DNA from: Marinobacterium arenosum
GTDB taxonomy: Bacteria; Pseudomonadota; Gammaproteobacteria; Pseudomonadales; Balneatricaceae
Direction: 5' to 3'
Assembly (NCBI RefSeq): GCF_019795155.1
Contig: NZ_JAILYN010000017.1
Span: 1 to 64,000, forward strand
Length of the DNA: 64,000 bases
The notes beneath the pieces were generated by a model. That model did no database searches, was not told the DNA's origin, and saw only the letters and a program-made list of their open reading frames with translations. Position 1 is the first letter of the stretch. The number at the start of each line of letters is the position of its first letter. This document shows positions 56,288 through 64,000 of this stretch, in pieces. The position numbers and the translations under genes were made by a program.

Positions 56288-57088
56288 TCACATCAGATTG
56301 GTTATCAGGAAGCGGCAACCGACCAGCAGCAGGAACACCGCGAAAATCCGCTTCAGGGTCGGCCCCGGCAGCGAGTGGGCCAGCCGGGCGCCGAACTTGG
56401 CGCAGAACGAACTGCTCAGCACGATACCGAAGAAGGCCGGCAGGTAGACATAGCCCAGACTCCAATCGGCAACCAGCGGATCGCCCCAGCCACGCCAGAC
56501 ATTGGTCAGCGCACCGACCAGCGCGATCGGCAGGCCGCAGGCCGCCGAGGTCGCCACCGCCTGCTGCATCGACACCCGCCGCCAGCTCAGATAGGGCACC
56601 GTCAGGGTGCCGCCGCCGATACCGAAAATCGCCGACAGACCACCGATCAGACCACCCGCGCCGACCAGCCCCGCTGCCGACGCAACCCGCTCGCCGGCCT
56701 TCGGCGTCAGGCTAAAGGCCATCTGGGCCGCCACGCAAAGCACAAACAGCCCGAACAACACCTGCAACCAGTGACCCGGCAGCATCACCGCCAGCTGCAC
56801 ACCGACGAAGGCGCCCAGCACGATACCGGCGGTCAATGGCCTGAACAGTTGCCAGCGCACGGCTCCAGTCCGGTTATGGGCCCGTACCGAAGCCAGCGAG
56901 GTCACCACGATGGTCGCCAGCGAGGTCGCGACCGCGGCATGGGTCAGCACCTCCGGTGCCATCCCCTGCAACTCGAAACTGAACACCAGTACCGGCACGA
57001 TCAGCAGGCCACCGCCGATACCGAACAGCCCGGCCACCACGCCAGCCACCGCGCCCAGCAACAGATACAACAACAGGGTGGTCAACAT
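56288..57088 (-). CDS. TauE/SafE-family membrane exporter
   Basis: 266 residues, about eight transmembrane helices in two repeated halves, each with the glycine-rich motif (GLFGIGGGLLIVPVL and AIFGIGGGTLTVPYL). Members export sulfite, sulfoacetate or related anions, but substrates are mostly unknown. It is commonly found between ptsP and lgt in gammaproteobacteria. Confidence 0.9.
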   Translation of the reverse strand: MLTTLLLYLLLGAVAGVVAGLFGIGGGLLIVPVLVFSFELQGMAPEVLTHAAVATSLATIVVTSLASVRAHNRTGAVRWQLFRPLTAGIVLGAFVGVQLAVMLPGHWLQVLFGLFVLCVAAQMAFSLTPKAGERVASAAGLVGAGGLIGGLSAIFGIGGGTLTVPYLSWRRVSMQQAVATSAACGLPIALVGALTNVWRGWGDPLVADWSLGYVYLPAFFGIVLSSSFCAKFGARLAHSLPGPTLKRIFAVFLLLVGCRFLITNLM

Positions 57089-57211
57089 CCTTCTAGCGCT
57101 CCTTTTCCCGGGTTACCTGGTGTTCATCCTGTGGGCGCTAGTGTACCGAATAACCCGGCCGACAGGCCACTTGGCGCTTGCAGACAAGGCTGAATATGAG
57201 ACACTGCAGCC

Positions 57212-57994
57212 ATGTGCCTGATCGCTTTTTCCTACCGCCAGCATCCGGATTTCCCGCTGATACTGATTGCCAACCGGGACGAATTCTATGCTCGCCCCAG
57301 CCTTCCGCTCGGCTTCTGGTCGGAGCACGACCATATTCTCGGCGGTCGCGACCTGGAACAGGACGGCAGCTGGCTGGCGCTGAACCGCGACGGCAAGCTC
57401 GCGGCGGTCACCAACCACCGTGACGGCCGCAACCGGCCAACCGACAAGCGCTCGCGCGGCCATCTGATTCGCGACTACCTGGTTGGCGAACAGAGCGCCG
57501 CGGAATTTGCCCTGGCACTGCAGCGGCAGGGCCATCACTATGGCGGCTTCAACCTGTTATTGGGCGACTGCGACGACTTGTATTATCTGTCCAACCGGGG
57601 CGGCGGTTACCGGCGACTGAAGCCCGGCCTGTACGGCCTCAGCAACGCCCACCTGGACACCCCCTGGCCGAAACTGACGGCGCTGAAAAAGCGGCTGCAC
57701 AACTACCTGGCAACGGATTCGGAACCCCATTGCGAGCAGCTGTTGCCACTGCTCTGGCACCCACAGCAGGCAAACGACAACCAGCTGCCCGATACCGGCA
57801 TCAGTCACGAGTGGGAGAAACTGCTGTCATCCTGCTTTATCCAGTCGGAACACTACGGCACCCGCGCCAGCACGGCACTGATTCAGCATCGCGATGGCCG
57901 GGTGTGGATTGCGGAACAGAACTTCTCGGCGGACGGACAGCGGGAACGACTGAACTTTCAACTGGCGCCGCAAGCGGCGCTCAGTGTCGATTAA
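57212..57994 (+). CDS. TANGO2/NRDE family protein
   Basis: 260 residues. It starts MCLIAFSYRQHP and contains ANRDEFYARPS, the NRDE motif; the cysteine at position 2 is conserved and can act as an N-terminal nucleophile. The biochemical role is not settled; haem or acyl-CoA handling has been proposed for eukaryotic TANGO2. It is on the opposite strand to its neighbours, and its last 14 bases overlap the 3' end of ptsP. Confidence 0.9.
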   Translation: MCLIAFSYRQHPDFPLILIANRDEFYARPSLPLGFWSEHDHILGGRDLEQDGSWLALNRDGKLAAVTNHRDGRNRPTDKRSRGHLIRDYLVGEQSAAEFALALQRQGHHYGGFNLLLGDCDDLYYLSNRGGGYRRLKPGLYGLSNAHLDTPWPKLTALKKRLHNYLATDSEPHCEQLLPLLWHPQQANDNQLPDTGISHEWEKLLSSCFIQSEHYGTRASTALIQHRDGRVWIAEQNFSADGQRERLNFQLAPQAALSVD

Positions 57995-60275
57995 AGGTCT
58001 CGCCCGGCATCTGCGGGCGGGACAGCTGGGCCAGACCCAGCCGTTTCAGCTCATCCTGCAGCAGCTGACAGATCTTGTCGGCATCGTCCATCTGCTTGAC
58101 CCGATCGTAGAGCGCCTGGGCCTGCTTGAGGCTGACCCCGCGGATAGCGGATTTGATGCGCGGCAGGTTGGTGGCATTCATCGACAGCACGTCGTAGCCC
58201 ATCGCCATCAGCAGCAACGCCCCGGCCGGCTCGGCCGCCAGCTCGCCGCAGATCGACACCTGAACATTCTTCTCCTTGCGTGCTTCGCGGGCGATATAGT
58301 CCAGCGCCCGCAGTACCGCCGGATGGTAGGGCACGTACAGGTCGGCCACCCGCGGGTTGTTGCGGTCCACCGCCAGCAGGTACTGGGTCAGGTCGTTGGA
58401 ACCGACCGAGATGAAATCCACCCGACGGGCAAAACGGCGCACCTGGTACACCGCGGCGGGCACCTCGACCATCACCCCCACCGGCGGCCGGTCGACCACA
58501 TGGCCCTCATCGCGCAGTTCGACTACCGCGCGGTCGATCTGGTGCAACGCCTCCTCCACCTCGCGTACGCTGGTCACCATCGGCAGCATGATACGCAGGT
58601 TGTTGAGCCCTTCGGCCGCCCGCAGCATCGCCCTTACCTGCACCAGGAAAATCTCCGGATGATCCAGGGTAATCCGGATACCGCGCCAGCCAAGAAACGG
58701 GTTCTCCTCCTCGATCGGGAAATAGGGCAGCGCCTTGTCACCGCCGATATCGAGGGTACGCATGGTGACCGGCCGCGGGTGGAATGCCTCCAGCTGACGC
58801 CGGTAGGTCTGCATCTGTTCCTGCTCACTGGGGAAGAAGTCCCGGATCATGAACGGGATCTCGGTCCGGTACAGACCAATTCCCTCGGCGCCGCGCTCCA
58901 ACGAACGTACCACGTCGGCCACCAGGCCGGTGTTGACCCACAGCGGCATCCGATACCCGTCGGTGGTGGTCGCCGGAAGATCTTTCAAGGTGGCCAGCTC
59001 GGCCGCCACCTCCTGCTCGCCGCGCAGGATCTCCTGGTAGGCATCACCCAACTCTTCGGACGGATTCAGATAGAACCGACCGGCATAACCGTCCAGAATC
59101 GCCTGGCAGCCATCGATCTTGGTGTAGGGCAGATCGACCACCCCCATCACCGTCGGAATCCCCATTGAACGGGCCAGGATGGCGGCATGGCTGTTACCGG
59201 AACCATGCACCGACACCAGCCCCATCAATTTGTCGGTCGGCACCTCACCCAACATGGCCGGCGACAGTTCGTCGGCCACCAGGATGGTATTCTCGTGGAA
59301 TTGCAGCGAGGTCGGACTGGCTTCCTGCAGGTACGCCAGAATGCGCCGGCCCAGATCGCGAATATCGCTGGCACGCTCGCGCAGGTAGGGGTCCTCCATC
59401 GCCGAGAACTGGCGCACATGATCCAGGATCACATCACGCAACGCCGCCTGGGCCCAGACCCCCTGGCGAATTCGACTGCTGATCTCACCGGCCAGCGCGT
59501 TATCGTCCAGCATCCGCAGATAGACGTCGAACAGTGCCTGCTCTTCCGAGCGCAGGTGCTTCGACAGGCTGCGGCCGACCACCTTGATATCACGCTGCAC
59601 GGCGCTCAGCGCCTGGTGAAACTTGTCCAGCTCCTCATCGATATCCTGGGCGTCCCGGTCCGGCACCGCATTCAGGTCGGCGGCGGGAGCGACCACCACC
59701 ACCCGGCCGATCGCCACACCCGGCGCGCCGGAGACACCGATGAAGCGCCGATCGCGCTCCTCGCTGCCGGCCTGGGCGCCACGGATCACCGAACCGGTGG
59801 CCTCGGCATGGGCGATCACCCCGGCCAACTGCGCCGACAGGGTGACCAGGAACGCCTCTTCGCTCTCATCGAAGCGACGCACCTCCTTCTGCTGAACCAC
59901 CAACACCCCGAGCACATCGCGGTGGTGGATGATCGGCACCCCCAGGAAGGCGTGAAAACGCTCCTCGCCGGTGGCTTTCAGGTAGATAAAGGAGGGGTGG
60001 GTGGAGGCGTCTTCCAGGTTGATCGGCTCGGCACGTTCACCGACCAGGCCGACGATCCCTTCCGACGGCGACAGACTGACGTTGCCGATCGCCTCCTTGT
60101 TGAGCCCTTTCGAGGCCATCAGCACATAGCGCTGCTGACTGGCGTCAAACAGGTATACCGAGCAGACCTGGGTACGCATCGCCCGCTGGATTCGTCGCAC
60201 GATCAGATCCAGCACCGCCTGCAAGTCAGGCGCGGTACTGACTTCCTGAACGATTTTGCGCAATACATCCAGCAT
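57981..60275 (-). CDS. ptsP: phosphoenolpyruvate-protein phosphotransferase PtsP (EI-Ntr)
   Basis: 764 residues. A GAF domain at about 1-160, then enzyme I domains; the phosphorylated histidine is H363 in SGNSHAAILARS and the PEP-site cysteine lies in VSICGELAAEP near residue 669. First enzyme of the nitrogen phosphotransfer system, which links nitrogen and potassium status to regulation. Follows rppH by 18 bp. Confidence 0.97.
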   Translation of the reverse strand: MLDVLRKIVQEVSTAPDLQAVLDLIVRRIQRAMRTQVCSVYLFDASQQRYVLMASKGLNKEAIGNVSLSPSEGIVGLVGERAEPINLEDASTHPSFIYLKATGEERFHAFLGVPIIHHRDVLGVLVVQQKEVRRFDESEEAFLVTLSAQLAGVIAHAEATGSVIRGAQAGSEERDRRFIGVSGAPGVAIGRVVVVAPAADLNAVPDRDAQDIDEELDKFHQALSAVQRDIKVVGRSLSKHLRSEEQALFDVYLRMLDDNALAGEISSRIRQGVWAQAALRDVILDHVRQFSAMEDPYLRERASDIRDLGRRILAYLQEASPTSLQFHENTILVADELSPAMLGEVPTDKLMGLVSVHGSGNSHAAILARSMGIPTVMGVVDLPYTKIDGCQAILDGYAGRFYLNPSEELGDAYQEILRGEQEVAAELATLKDLPATTTDGYRMPLWVNTGLVADVVRSLERGAEGIGLYRTEIPFMIRDFFPSEQEQMQTYRRQLEAFHPRPVTMRTLDIGGDKALPYFPIEEENPFLGWRGIRITLDHPEIFLVQVRAMLRAAEGLNNLRIMLPMVTSVREVEEALHQIDRAVVELRDEGHVVDRPPVGVMVEVPAAVYQVRRFARRVDFISVGSNDLTQYLLAVDRNNPRVADLYVPYHPAVLRALDYIAREARKEKNVQVSICGELAAEPAGALLLMAMGYDVLSMNATNLPRIKSAIRGVSLKQAQALYDRVKQMDDADKICQLLQDELKRLGLAQLSRPQMPGETFNRH

Positions 60276-60293
60276 TGGCGAACGACCTCCTGA

Positions 60294-60779
60294 TTAGTTA
60301 CAGCTCAGACCTGAAAGTTTAGGCGACAACTCCCTCATCGCCTTACGATAAACTTCCCGCTTGAAGGAGACCACCTGGCCCAGCGGATACCAGTAACTGA
60401 CCCAGCGCCAGTCGTCAAACTCCGGCGAGTCGGTCTGGTCGATCGCCACGGCACCGTCGTGGCTTAGCATCCGCAGCAGGAACCACTTCTGCTTCTGCCC
60501 CACGCACAGCGGCTGGGAGTTACGCCGGATCATACGCTTGGGGAGGCGGTAGCGGAGCCAGCCTCGGGTCACCGCGATAATCTCGACATCCGTCGGTGTC
60601 AGCCCGATCTCCTCTTTCAGTTCACGGAACATCGCCTGCTGCGGTGTTTCATTCGGGTGAATGCCACCCTGCGGGAACTGCCATGCATCCTGCCCGATGC
60701 GTCTTGCCCAGAGTACCTGACCCAGCGAGTTCGCAATAATGATACCGACATTCGGTCGGAACCCATCCGAATCGATCAC
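60294..60779 (-). CDS. rppH: RNA pyrophosphohydrolase RppH
   Basis: 161 residues. The complete Nudix box runs from G38 to L60 ([17 protein letters not shown] then KEEIGL). It removes pyrophosphate from mRNA 5' ends and so starts RNase E-dependent decay. The rppH-ptsP pair is conserved in gammaproteobacteria. Confidence 0.97.
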   Translation of the reverse strand: MIDSDGFRPNVGIIIANSLGQVLWARRIGQDAWQFPQGGIHPNETPQQAMFRELKEEIGLTPTDVEIIAVTRGWLRYRLPKRMIRRNSQPLCVGQKQKWFLLRMLSHDGAVAIDQTDSPEFDDWRWVSYWYPLGQVVSFKREVYRKAMRELSPKLSGLSCN

Positions 60780-60956
60780 GTCTACTTTTCCTAAATTCTT
60801 TTCGACCTATTGTTCCACACTTCTTTTCAGTTCAGCAAATGCCGTACCAGTTAACATAATCAACCGGCAGGTGCACCGCGCCGGGCGCTCAGCAGGCTGC
60901 GCAAAGCGAAGCTACCGGCTGTTTCGGCAGCGGCGAAAACAGGTCGCAGGAAAGCG

Positions 60957-60976
60957 CGTCAGTGGACGCACTGACG
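60957..60976. repeat. 8-bp hairpin in the CBS gene-rppH gap
   Basis: CGTCAGTG and CACTGACG flank a 4-base loop. No T-tract on either strand. The surrounding 273-bp gap (60780-61052) shows no gene and no clear promoter. Confidence 0.45.
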
Positions 60977-61052
60977 TAGACGGTTGGAGATCATCCGGTC
61001 GACTGAACACTGGCACAAAGCGTTCAGTTGCCGGCACTACCCCGCGCGCGAC

Positions 61053-61460
61053 TCAGGCCACCGTTTTACTGGCCCGAAAGGCGTCGTTCAGGGCGCGCAT
61101 CACATGGCTGCGGGTAACCAGACCGACCAGCCGTCCCTGCACCACCACCGGATAGACTTTCGGCTTCTGGTCTCGCATCTGCATCGCCAGGTCGACGATA
61201 CTCTGATGCGGCGTCACCAACAGCGGCGGCGCATGCATGATATCGCGCACCAGGGTACGGATATCGCTATGGTAGCTGCCGTTCAGCAGCAGCGGCATGC
61301 AATCGTGTTCCGACAGGAACCCCACCACATGGTTGTCGTCATCCACCACCGGCAAACCGATAAAGCCGGAGCTGAGGATAATATCCACTGCCTCCGGCAG
61401 GCTCATCTCGGCATGCAGCGGCCGGTTGACCGGATACATCACTTCACCGACCTGGTACAT
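61053..61460 (-). CDS. CBS-domain pair protein
   Basis: 135 residues made of two CBS motifs: VDIILSSGFIGLPVVDDDNHVVGFLSEHDCM and VDLAMQMRDQKPKVYPVVVQGRLVGLVTRSHVM. Such Bateman modules bind adenine nucleotides and regulate a partner. No catalytic or transport domain is attached and no obvious partner is adjacent, so the role is unknown. Confidence 0.9.
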   Translation of the reverse strand: MYQVGEVMYPVNRPLHAEMSLPEAVDIILSSGFIGLPVVDDDNHVVGFLSEHDCMPLLLNGSYHSDIRTLVRDIMHAPPLLVTPHQSIVDLAMQMRDQKPKVYPVVVQGRLVGLVTRSHVMRALNDAFRASKTVA

Positions 61461-61551
61461 CAGCAGGTCCTCCCCGTTGTTACCCTTAAAGTGTGGTCAA
61501 CAACGGCCAGAAGCACTAGCAAAGGATTCGGAGCGCGGTGATGAGCAATCA

Positions 61552-61576
61552 CGCTGCCGGTATAACACCGGCAGCG
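61552..61576. repeat. 10-bp hairpin between the aldo/keto reductase and CBS genes
   Basis: CGCTGCCGGT and ACCGGCAGCG around a 5-base loop form a perfect stem. It lies 60 bases after the reductase stop, but no T-tract follows, so it may be a weak or Rho-assisted end, or an mRNA-stabilising element. Confidence 0.5.
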
Positions 61577-61635
61577 ATCATCGAGAGCAGCCATAACGAG
61601 ACTTTATCCCGACCCAATCGCAGGCCGGGTCATCG

Positions 61636-62673
61636 TCAGGGGCAGGGGTTGGGGAAGCGGTTATGGATCGCTTCGATCGCCGCCAGCAGCTCCGCACCGA
61701 GCCTCAGCTCGACCGACGCCAGGTTCGACTCCAGCTGCGCCAGCGAGGTGGCGCCGATAATGTTGCTGGCCAGGAACGGCCGGCTATTGACATACGCCAG
61801 CGCCATCTGGGCCGGATCCAGGCCATGCTCGCGTGCCAGCTGTACATAGGATTCGGTGGCTCGTACGCCCTGCTCGGTCAGGTAGCGCTGGTAGTGCGGA
61901 AACAGAGCTAGCCGGGAACCGGCGGGTAGAGCACCGTCCAGATATTTGCCGCTCAGGGTACCAAAACCCAGTGGCGAATAGGCCAGTAGATCGACCTGTT
62001 CGCGCTGCATGATCTCGGCCAGCGCGATCTCGCAGGTACGGTTCAGCAGGCTGTACGGATTCTGCAAAGACACCACCCGTGGCAGATCGAACTGTTCAGC
62101 ATACTTCAGGAAGCTCATCAGCCCCCAGGGCGTCTCATTGGACAAACCGATATAGCGAATCTTGCCGGCGTCGACCTGCTCCTTCAGTACTTCCAGCGTC
62201 TGCTGGATCGGAGTACCGTCCTTTTCCGGCTGGTGCCGGTAGCCGAGCTGGCCGAAGAAATTGCTGGCCCGGTCCGGCCAGTGCAACTGGTACAGATCGA
62301 TATAGTCGGTCTGCAGCCGCCGCAGGCTGCCATCCAACGCCTCGCTGATATTGCGCCGGTCGAAATGGATATCGGGCCGCAGGTAGCTGACCATCTCGCC
62401 GGGACCGCTGGCCTTGGTGGCGATCACCAGCCGGTCGCGGTTGCCGCGTGCGCGCAGCCAGTTGCCGATATATTGCTCGGTGCGGCCCTGCAGCTCGGCG
62501 CCAGTTGGCACCGGGTACATCTCGGCAGCATCGATAAAGTTGACCCCGGCGGCGATGGCGCAGTCCAGCTGCTGATGGGCTTGCGCCTCGCTATTCTGGT
62601 TGCCGAAGGTCATGGTGCCCAGGCAGATCAGACTGACATCCAGTGCGCTGCTGCCCAGCGTTCGCTTTTCCAT
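61636..62673 (-). CDS. aldo/keto reductase, Tas-like
   Basis: 345 residues (E. coli Tas 346). The catalytic tetrad is visible as Asp and Tyr in DAAEMYP, Lys in ATKASG and His in YQLHWPDR. NADPH-dependent reductases of this group have poorly known natural substrates; tas restored tyrosine prototrophy in E. coli in special strains. Lies 28 bp downstream of rlmI. Confidence 0.9.
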   Translation of the reverse strand: MEKRTLGSSALDVSLICLGTMTFGNQNSEAQAHQQLDCAIAAGVNFIDAAEMYPVPTGAELQGRTEQYIGNWLRARGNRDRLVIATKASGPGEMVSYLRPDIHFDRRNISEALDGSLRRLQTDYIDLYQLHWPDRASNFFGQLGYRHQPEKDGTPIQQTLEVLKEQVDAGKIRYIGLSNETPWGLMSFLKYAEQFDLPRVVSLQNPYSLLNRTCEIALAEIMQREQVDLLAYSPLGFGTLSGKYLDGALPAGSRLALFPHYQRYLTEQGVRATESYVQLAREHGLDPAQMALAYVNSRPFLASNIIGATSLAQLESNLASVELRLGAELLAAIEAIHNRFPNPCP

Positions 62674-62701
62674 CTCACGGACTCCTAGCAGATCCGGCGA
62701 T

Positions 62702-63898
62702 TTATCCCGCCGGCAGGATACGAGCGAAATAGGCCTTCAGGTAATCGGTTTCCGGGATCGCCGGATGGATCGGGTGGTCCGCCCCCTGGTAGCCGACATG
62801 GAAGATCTGCGCGCTGCGGTCCAGCTCACGGCTGTTGGAGCGGATCATGTCCACCAGCCGGTCGCGCTGGTAATGCATCGAGCAGGAAGCCGACACCAGC
62901 ACCCCGCCCTTCTTCAGCAACCGCATCGCCAGGTTGTTGATCCGGGCGTAGGCGCGCTCGCCATTGCGCAGATCCTTTTTCTTCTGGATGAAGGCCGGAG
63001 GATCGACCACCACCAGATCGAACCGCTCACGCTCGGCCACCAGCGCCTTGCAGGCCTCGAAGGCATCGCCGTGCAAGCCGGTGAAACGCGCTTCGGCGTT
63101 GTTGATACGGGCGTTCTCGCGCGCCACCTCCAGCGCGAAGTGGGAGGCATCGACGCAGACCACCTCCTCGGCACCGGCCGCCAGCGCCTGCACGCCCCAG
63201 CCCCCGACATAGCTGAACAGGTCCAGCACCCGCTTGCCCTGTACCAGCTGCTGCACCTTGGCGCGGCTTTCTCGGTGGTCGTAGAACCAGCCGGTTTTCT
63301 GACCGCGCTGCAACGGTGCCAGCAGCTCGGTGTTGTTCTCGCTCAGCGGGCACAACTCCGGCAGCTCACCCTGCACCACTTCGGTGTAGGTCTCCAGCCC
63401 CTCCATCGCCCGCATCTTGCCATCGTTGCGCAGCAGGATCGCCTTCGGATTGAACACCTTGTTCAGCGCCTCGACGATCTCGTCCAGCACCGCCTCCATA
63501 CCGGCGGTGCTGACCTGTACCACGAAGATATCGTAGAAACGGTCGATCACCAGCCCCGGCAGACCGTCACTCTCACCGTAGACCAGCCGGTAGCAGGATT
63601 CGGGGTACAGCATCTCACGCAACGAATGCGCCACTTTCAGGCGGTGGACGATCAGCGAGCGGTTCAGCGGGGTCTGCACATCACGGCTGACCAAACGACC
63701 ACAGATCAGGCTGTTGGGGTTCATATAGGCGATCCCCAGCGGCTTGCCGCGTTCGTTGACCACCACCACCTGCTCGCCAATCTCGAACTGCTTGAGCGGC
63801 GTGGCTTGGGTGTCGACTTCGTTACTGTAGATCCACAGGTGGCCGCCGCGCAGGCGTTTGTCGGCGTTGGCTTTGAGGCGCAATGTTTGCAAAGACAT
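62702..63898 (-). CDS. rlmI: 23S rRNA m5C1962 methyltransferase RlmI
   Basis: 398 residues (E. coli 396). N-terminal PUA domain (LRLKANADKRLRGGHLWIYSNEV start), a central EEHEE region and a SAM-dependent methyltransferase with VLDLFSYVGGWG and DPPAFIQKKKD. The QKTGWFYDHRE segment is typical. Methylates a cytosine of 23S rRNA. The assignment rests on overall similarity to RlmI. Confidence 0.93.
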   Translation of the reverse strand: MSLQTLRLKANADKRLRGGHLWIYSNEVDTQATPLKQFEIGEQVVVVNERGKPLGIAYMNPNSLICGRLVSRDVQTPLNRSLIVHRLKVAHSLREMLYPESCYRLVYGESDGLPGLVIDRFYDIFVVQVSTAGMEAVLDEIVEALNKVFNPKAILLRNDGKMRAMEGLETYTEVVQGELPELCPLSENNTELLAPLQRGQKTGWFYDHRESRAKVQQLVQGKRVLDLFSYVGGWGVQALAAGAEEVVCVDASHFALEVARENARINNAEARFTGLHGDAFEACKALVAERERFDLVVVDPPAFIQKKKDLRNGERAYARINNLAMRLLKKGGVLVSASCSMHYQRDRLVDMIRSNSRELDRSAQIFHVGYQGADHPIHPAIPETDYLKAYFARILPAG

Positions 63899-63938
63899 GG
63901 GACTGTAGCTTTACCAGGCGTTAGCAGGCGGTTGAACG

Positions 63939-63961
63939 GCACGGCGAATGCCCGTGCTTTT
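63939..63961. terminator. possible weak terminator hairpin
   Basis: GCACGG and CCGTGC with a 7-base loop, followed by TTTT on the plus strand. The rlmI upstream region, 63899-64000, shows no gene; the hairpin direction does not fit a known transcript here. Confidence 0.3.
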
Positions 63962-64000
63962 CAGCAACCTGTCAGAAACGGAATGTCCCGGCCGGGGCCG

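Noticed and set aside
60780..61052. Possible gene or structured RNA between the CBS gene and rppH
   Set aside because: Open frames here overlap rppH or the CBS gene antisense and have no known features; only one short hairpin is visible.

Overview
The window is a chromosomal segment of a GC-rich gammaproteobacterium. The order birA-coaX-SPOR gene-tRNA cluster-tuf-tRNA-Trp-secE-nusG-rplKAJL-rpoBC-str-S10-spc-alpha as one uninterrupted block matches the layout I know from Pseudomonas and other non-enteric gammaproteobacteria rather than E. coli. A sulfur-oxidising (Chromatiales or Sedimenticola-like) lineage is possible from overall character, but nothing here proves it.

Layout. 1-850: 5' end of an IS256-family transposase cut by the window edge, then an AT-rich gene-free stretch with short repeats. 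849-8583: rnz and hypF, a small unknown protein, a CHASE4/GGDEF diguanylate cyclase, then the NAD-salvage pair pncA-pncB. 8681-14159: a tight minus-strand operon moaA-moaB-moeA-(PlsB-like acyltransferase)-moaC-moaD-plsC, so molybdenum-cofactor genes are interleaved with two acyltransferase genes. 14315-19220: a SirB2 membrane protein, rmlD and ssb, and divergent uvrA. 19498-51678: about 32 kb of translation and transcription machinery, all on the minus strand: four tRNAs, tufB, tRNA-Trp, secE, nusG, rplKAJL, rpoBC, the str operon (rpsL, rpsG, fusA, tufA), and the S10, spc and alpha operons. 51704-62673: SPOR-like gene, coaX, birA, folA, thyA, lgt and a TauE family gene, a plus-strand TANGO2/NRDE gene, ptsP-rppH, a CBS-pair protein and a Tas-like aldo/keto reductase. 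62702-63898: rlmI.

Regulation visible in sequence. I can read sigma-70 promoters with 17-18 bp spacers in front of the str, S10, spc and alpha operons, the tRNA-tufB operon and tRNA-Trp. Most carry a GC-rich discriminator, as expected for stringently controlled genes. Terminators or attenuators lie after uvrA, rplQ, tufA and nusG, between rplL and rpoB, possibly between rpsL and rpsG, and, unusually, inside the spc operon between rplN and rplX. Leaders resembling the L1, L10 and S4 feedback sites are present.

Novelty. This is mostly a conserved housekeeping region and I did not find a convincing new defence, mobile or biosynthetic system. The items most worth a second look are two heptamer tandem arrays sharing an AGCT core, each placed exactly at the 3' end of a gene in a convergent gap; the lipid/Moco operon; the rplN-rplX terminator; the clustered codon replacements that distinguish two otherwise near-identical tuf copies; and the GNRA-capped hairpin between the tRNA cluster and tufB.
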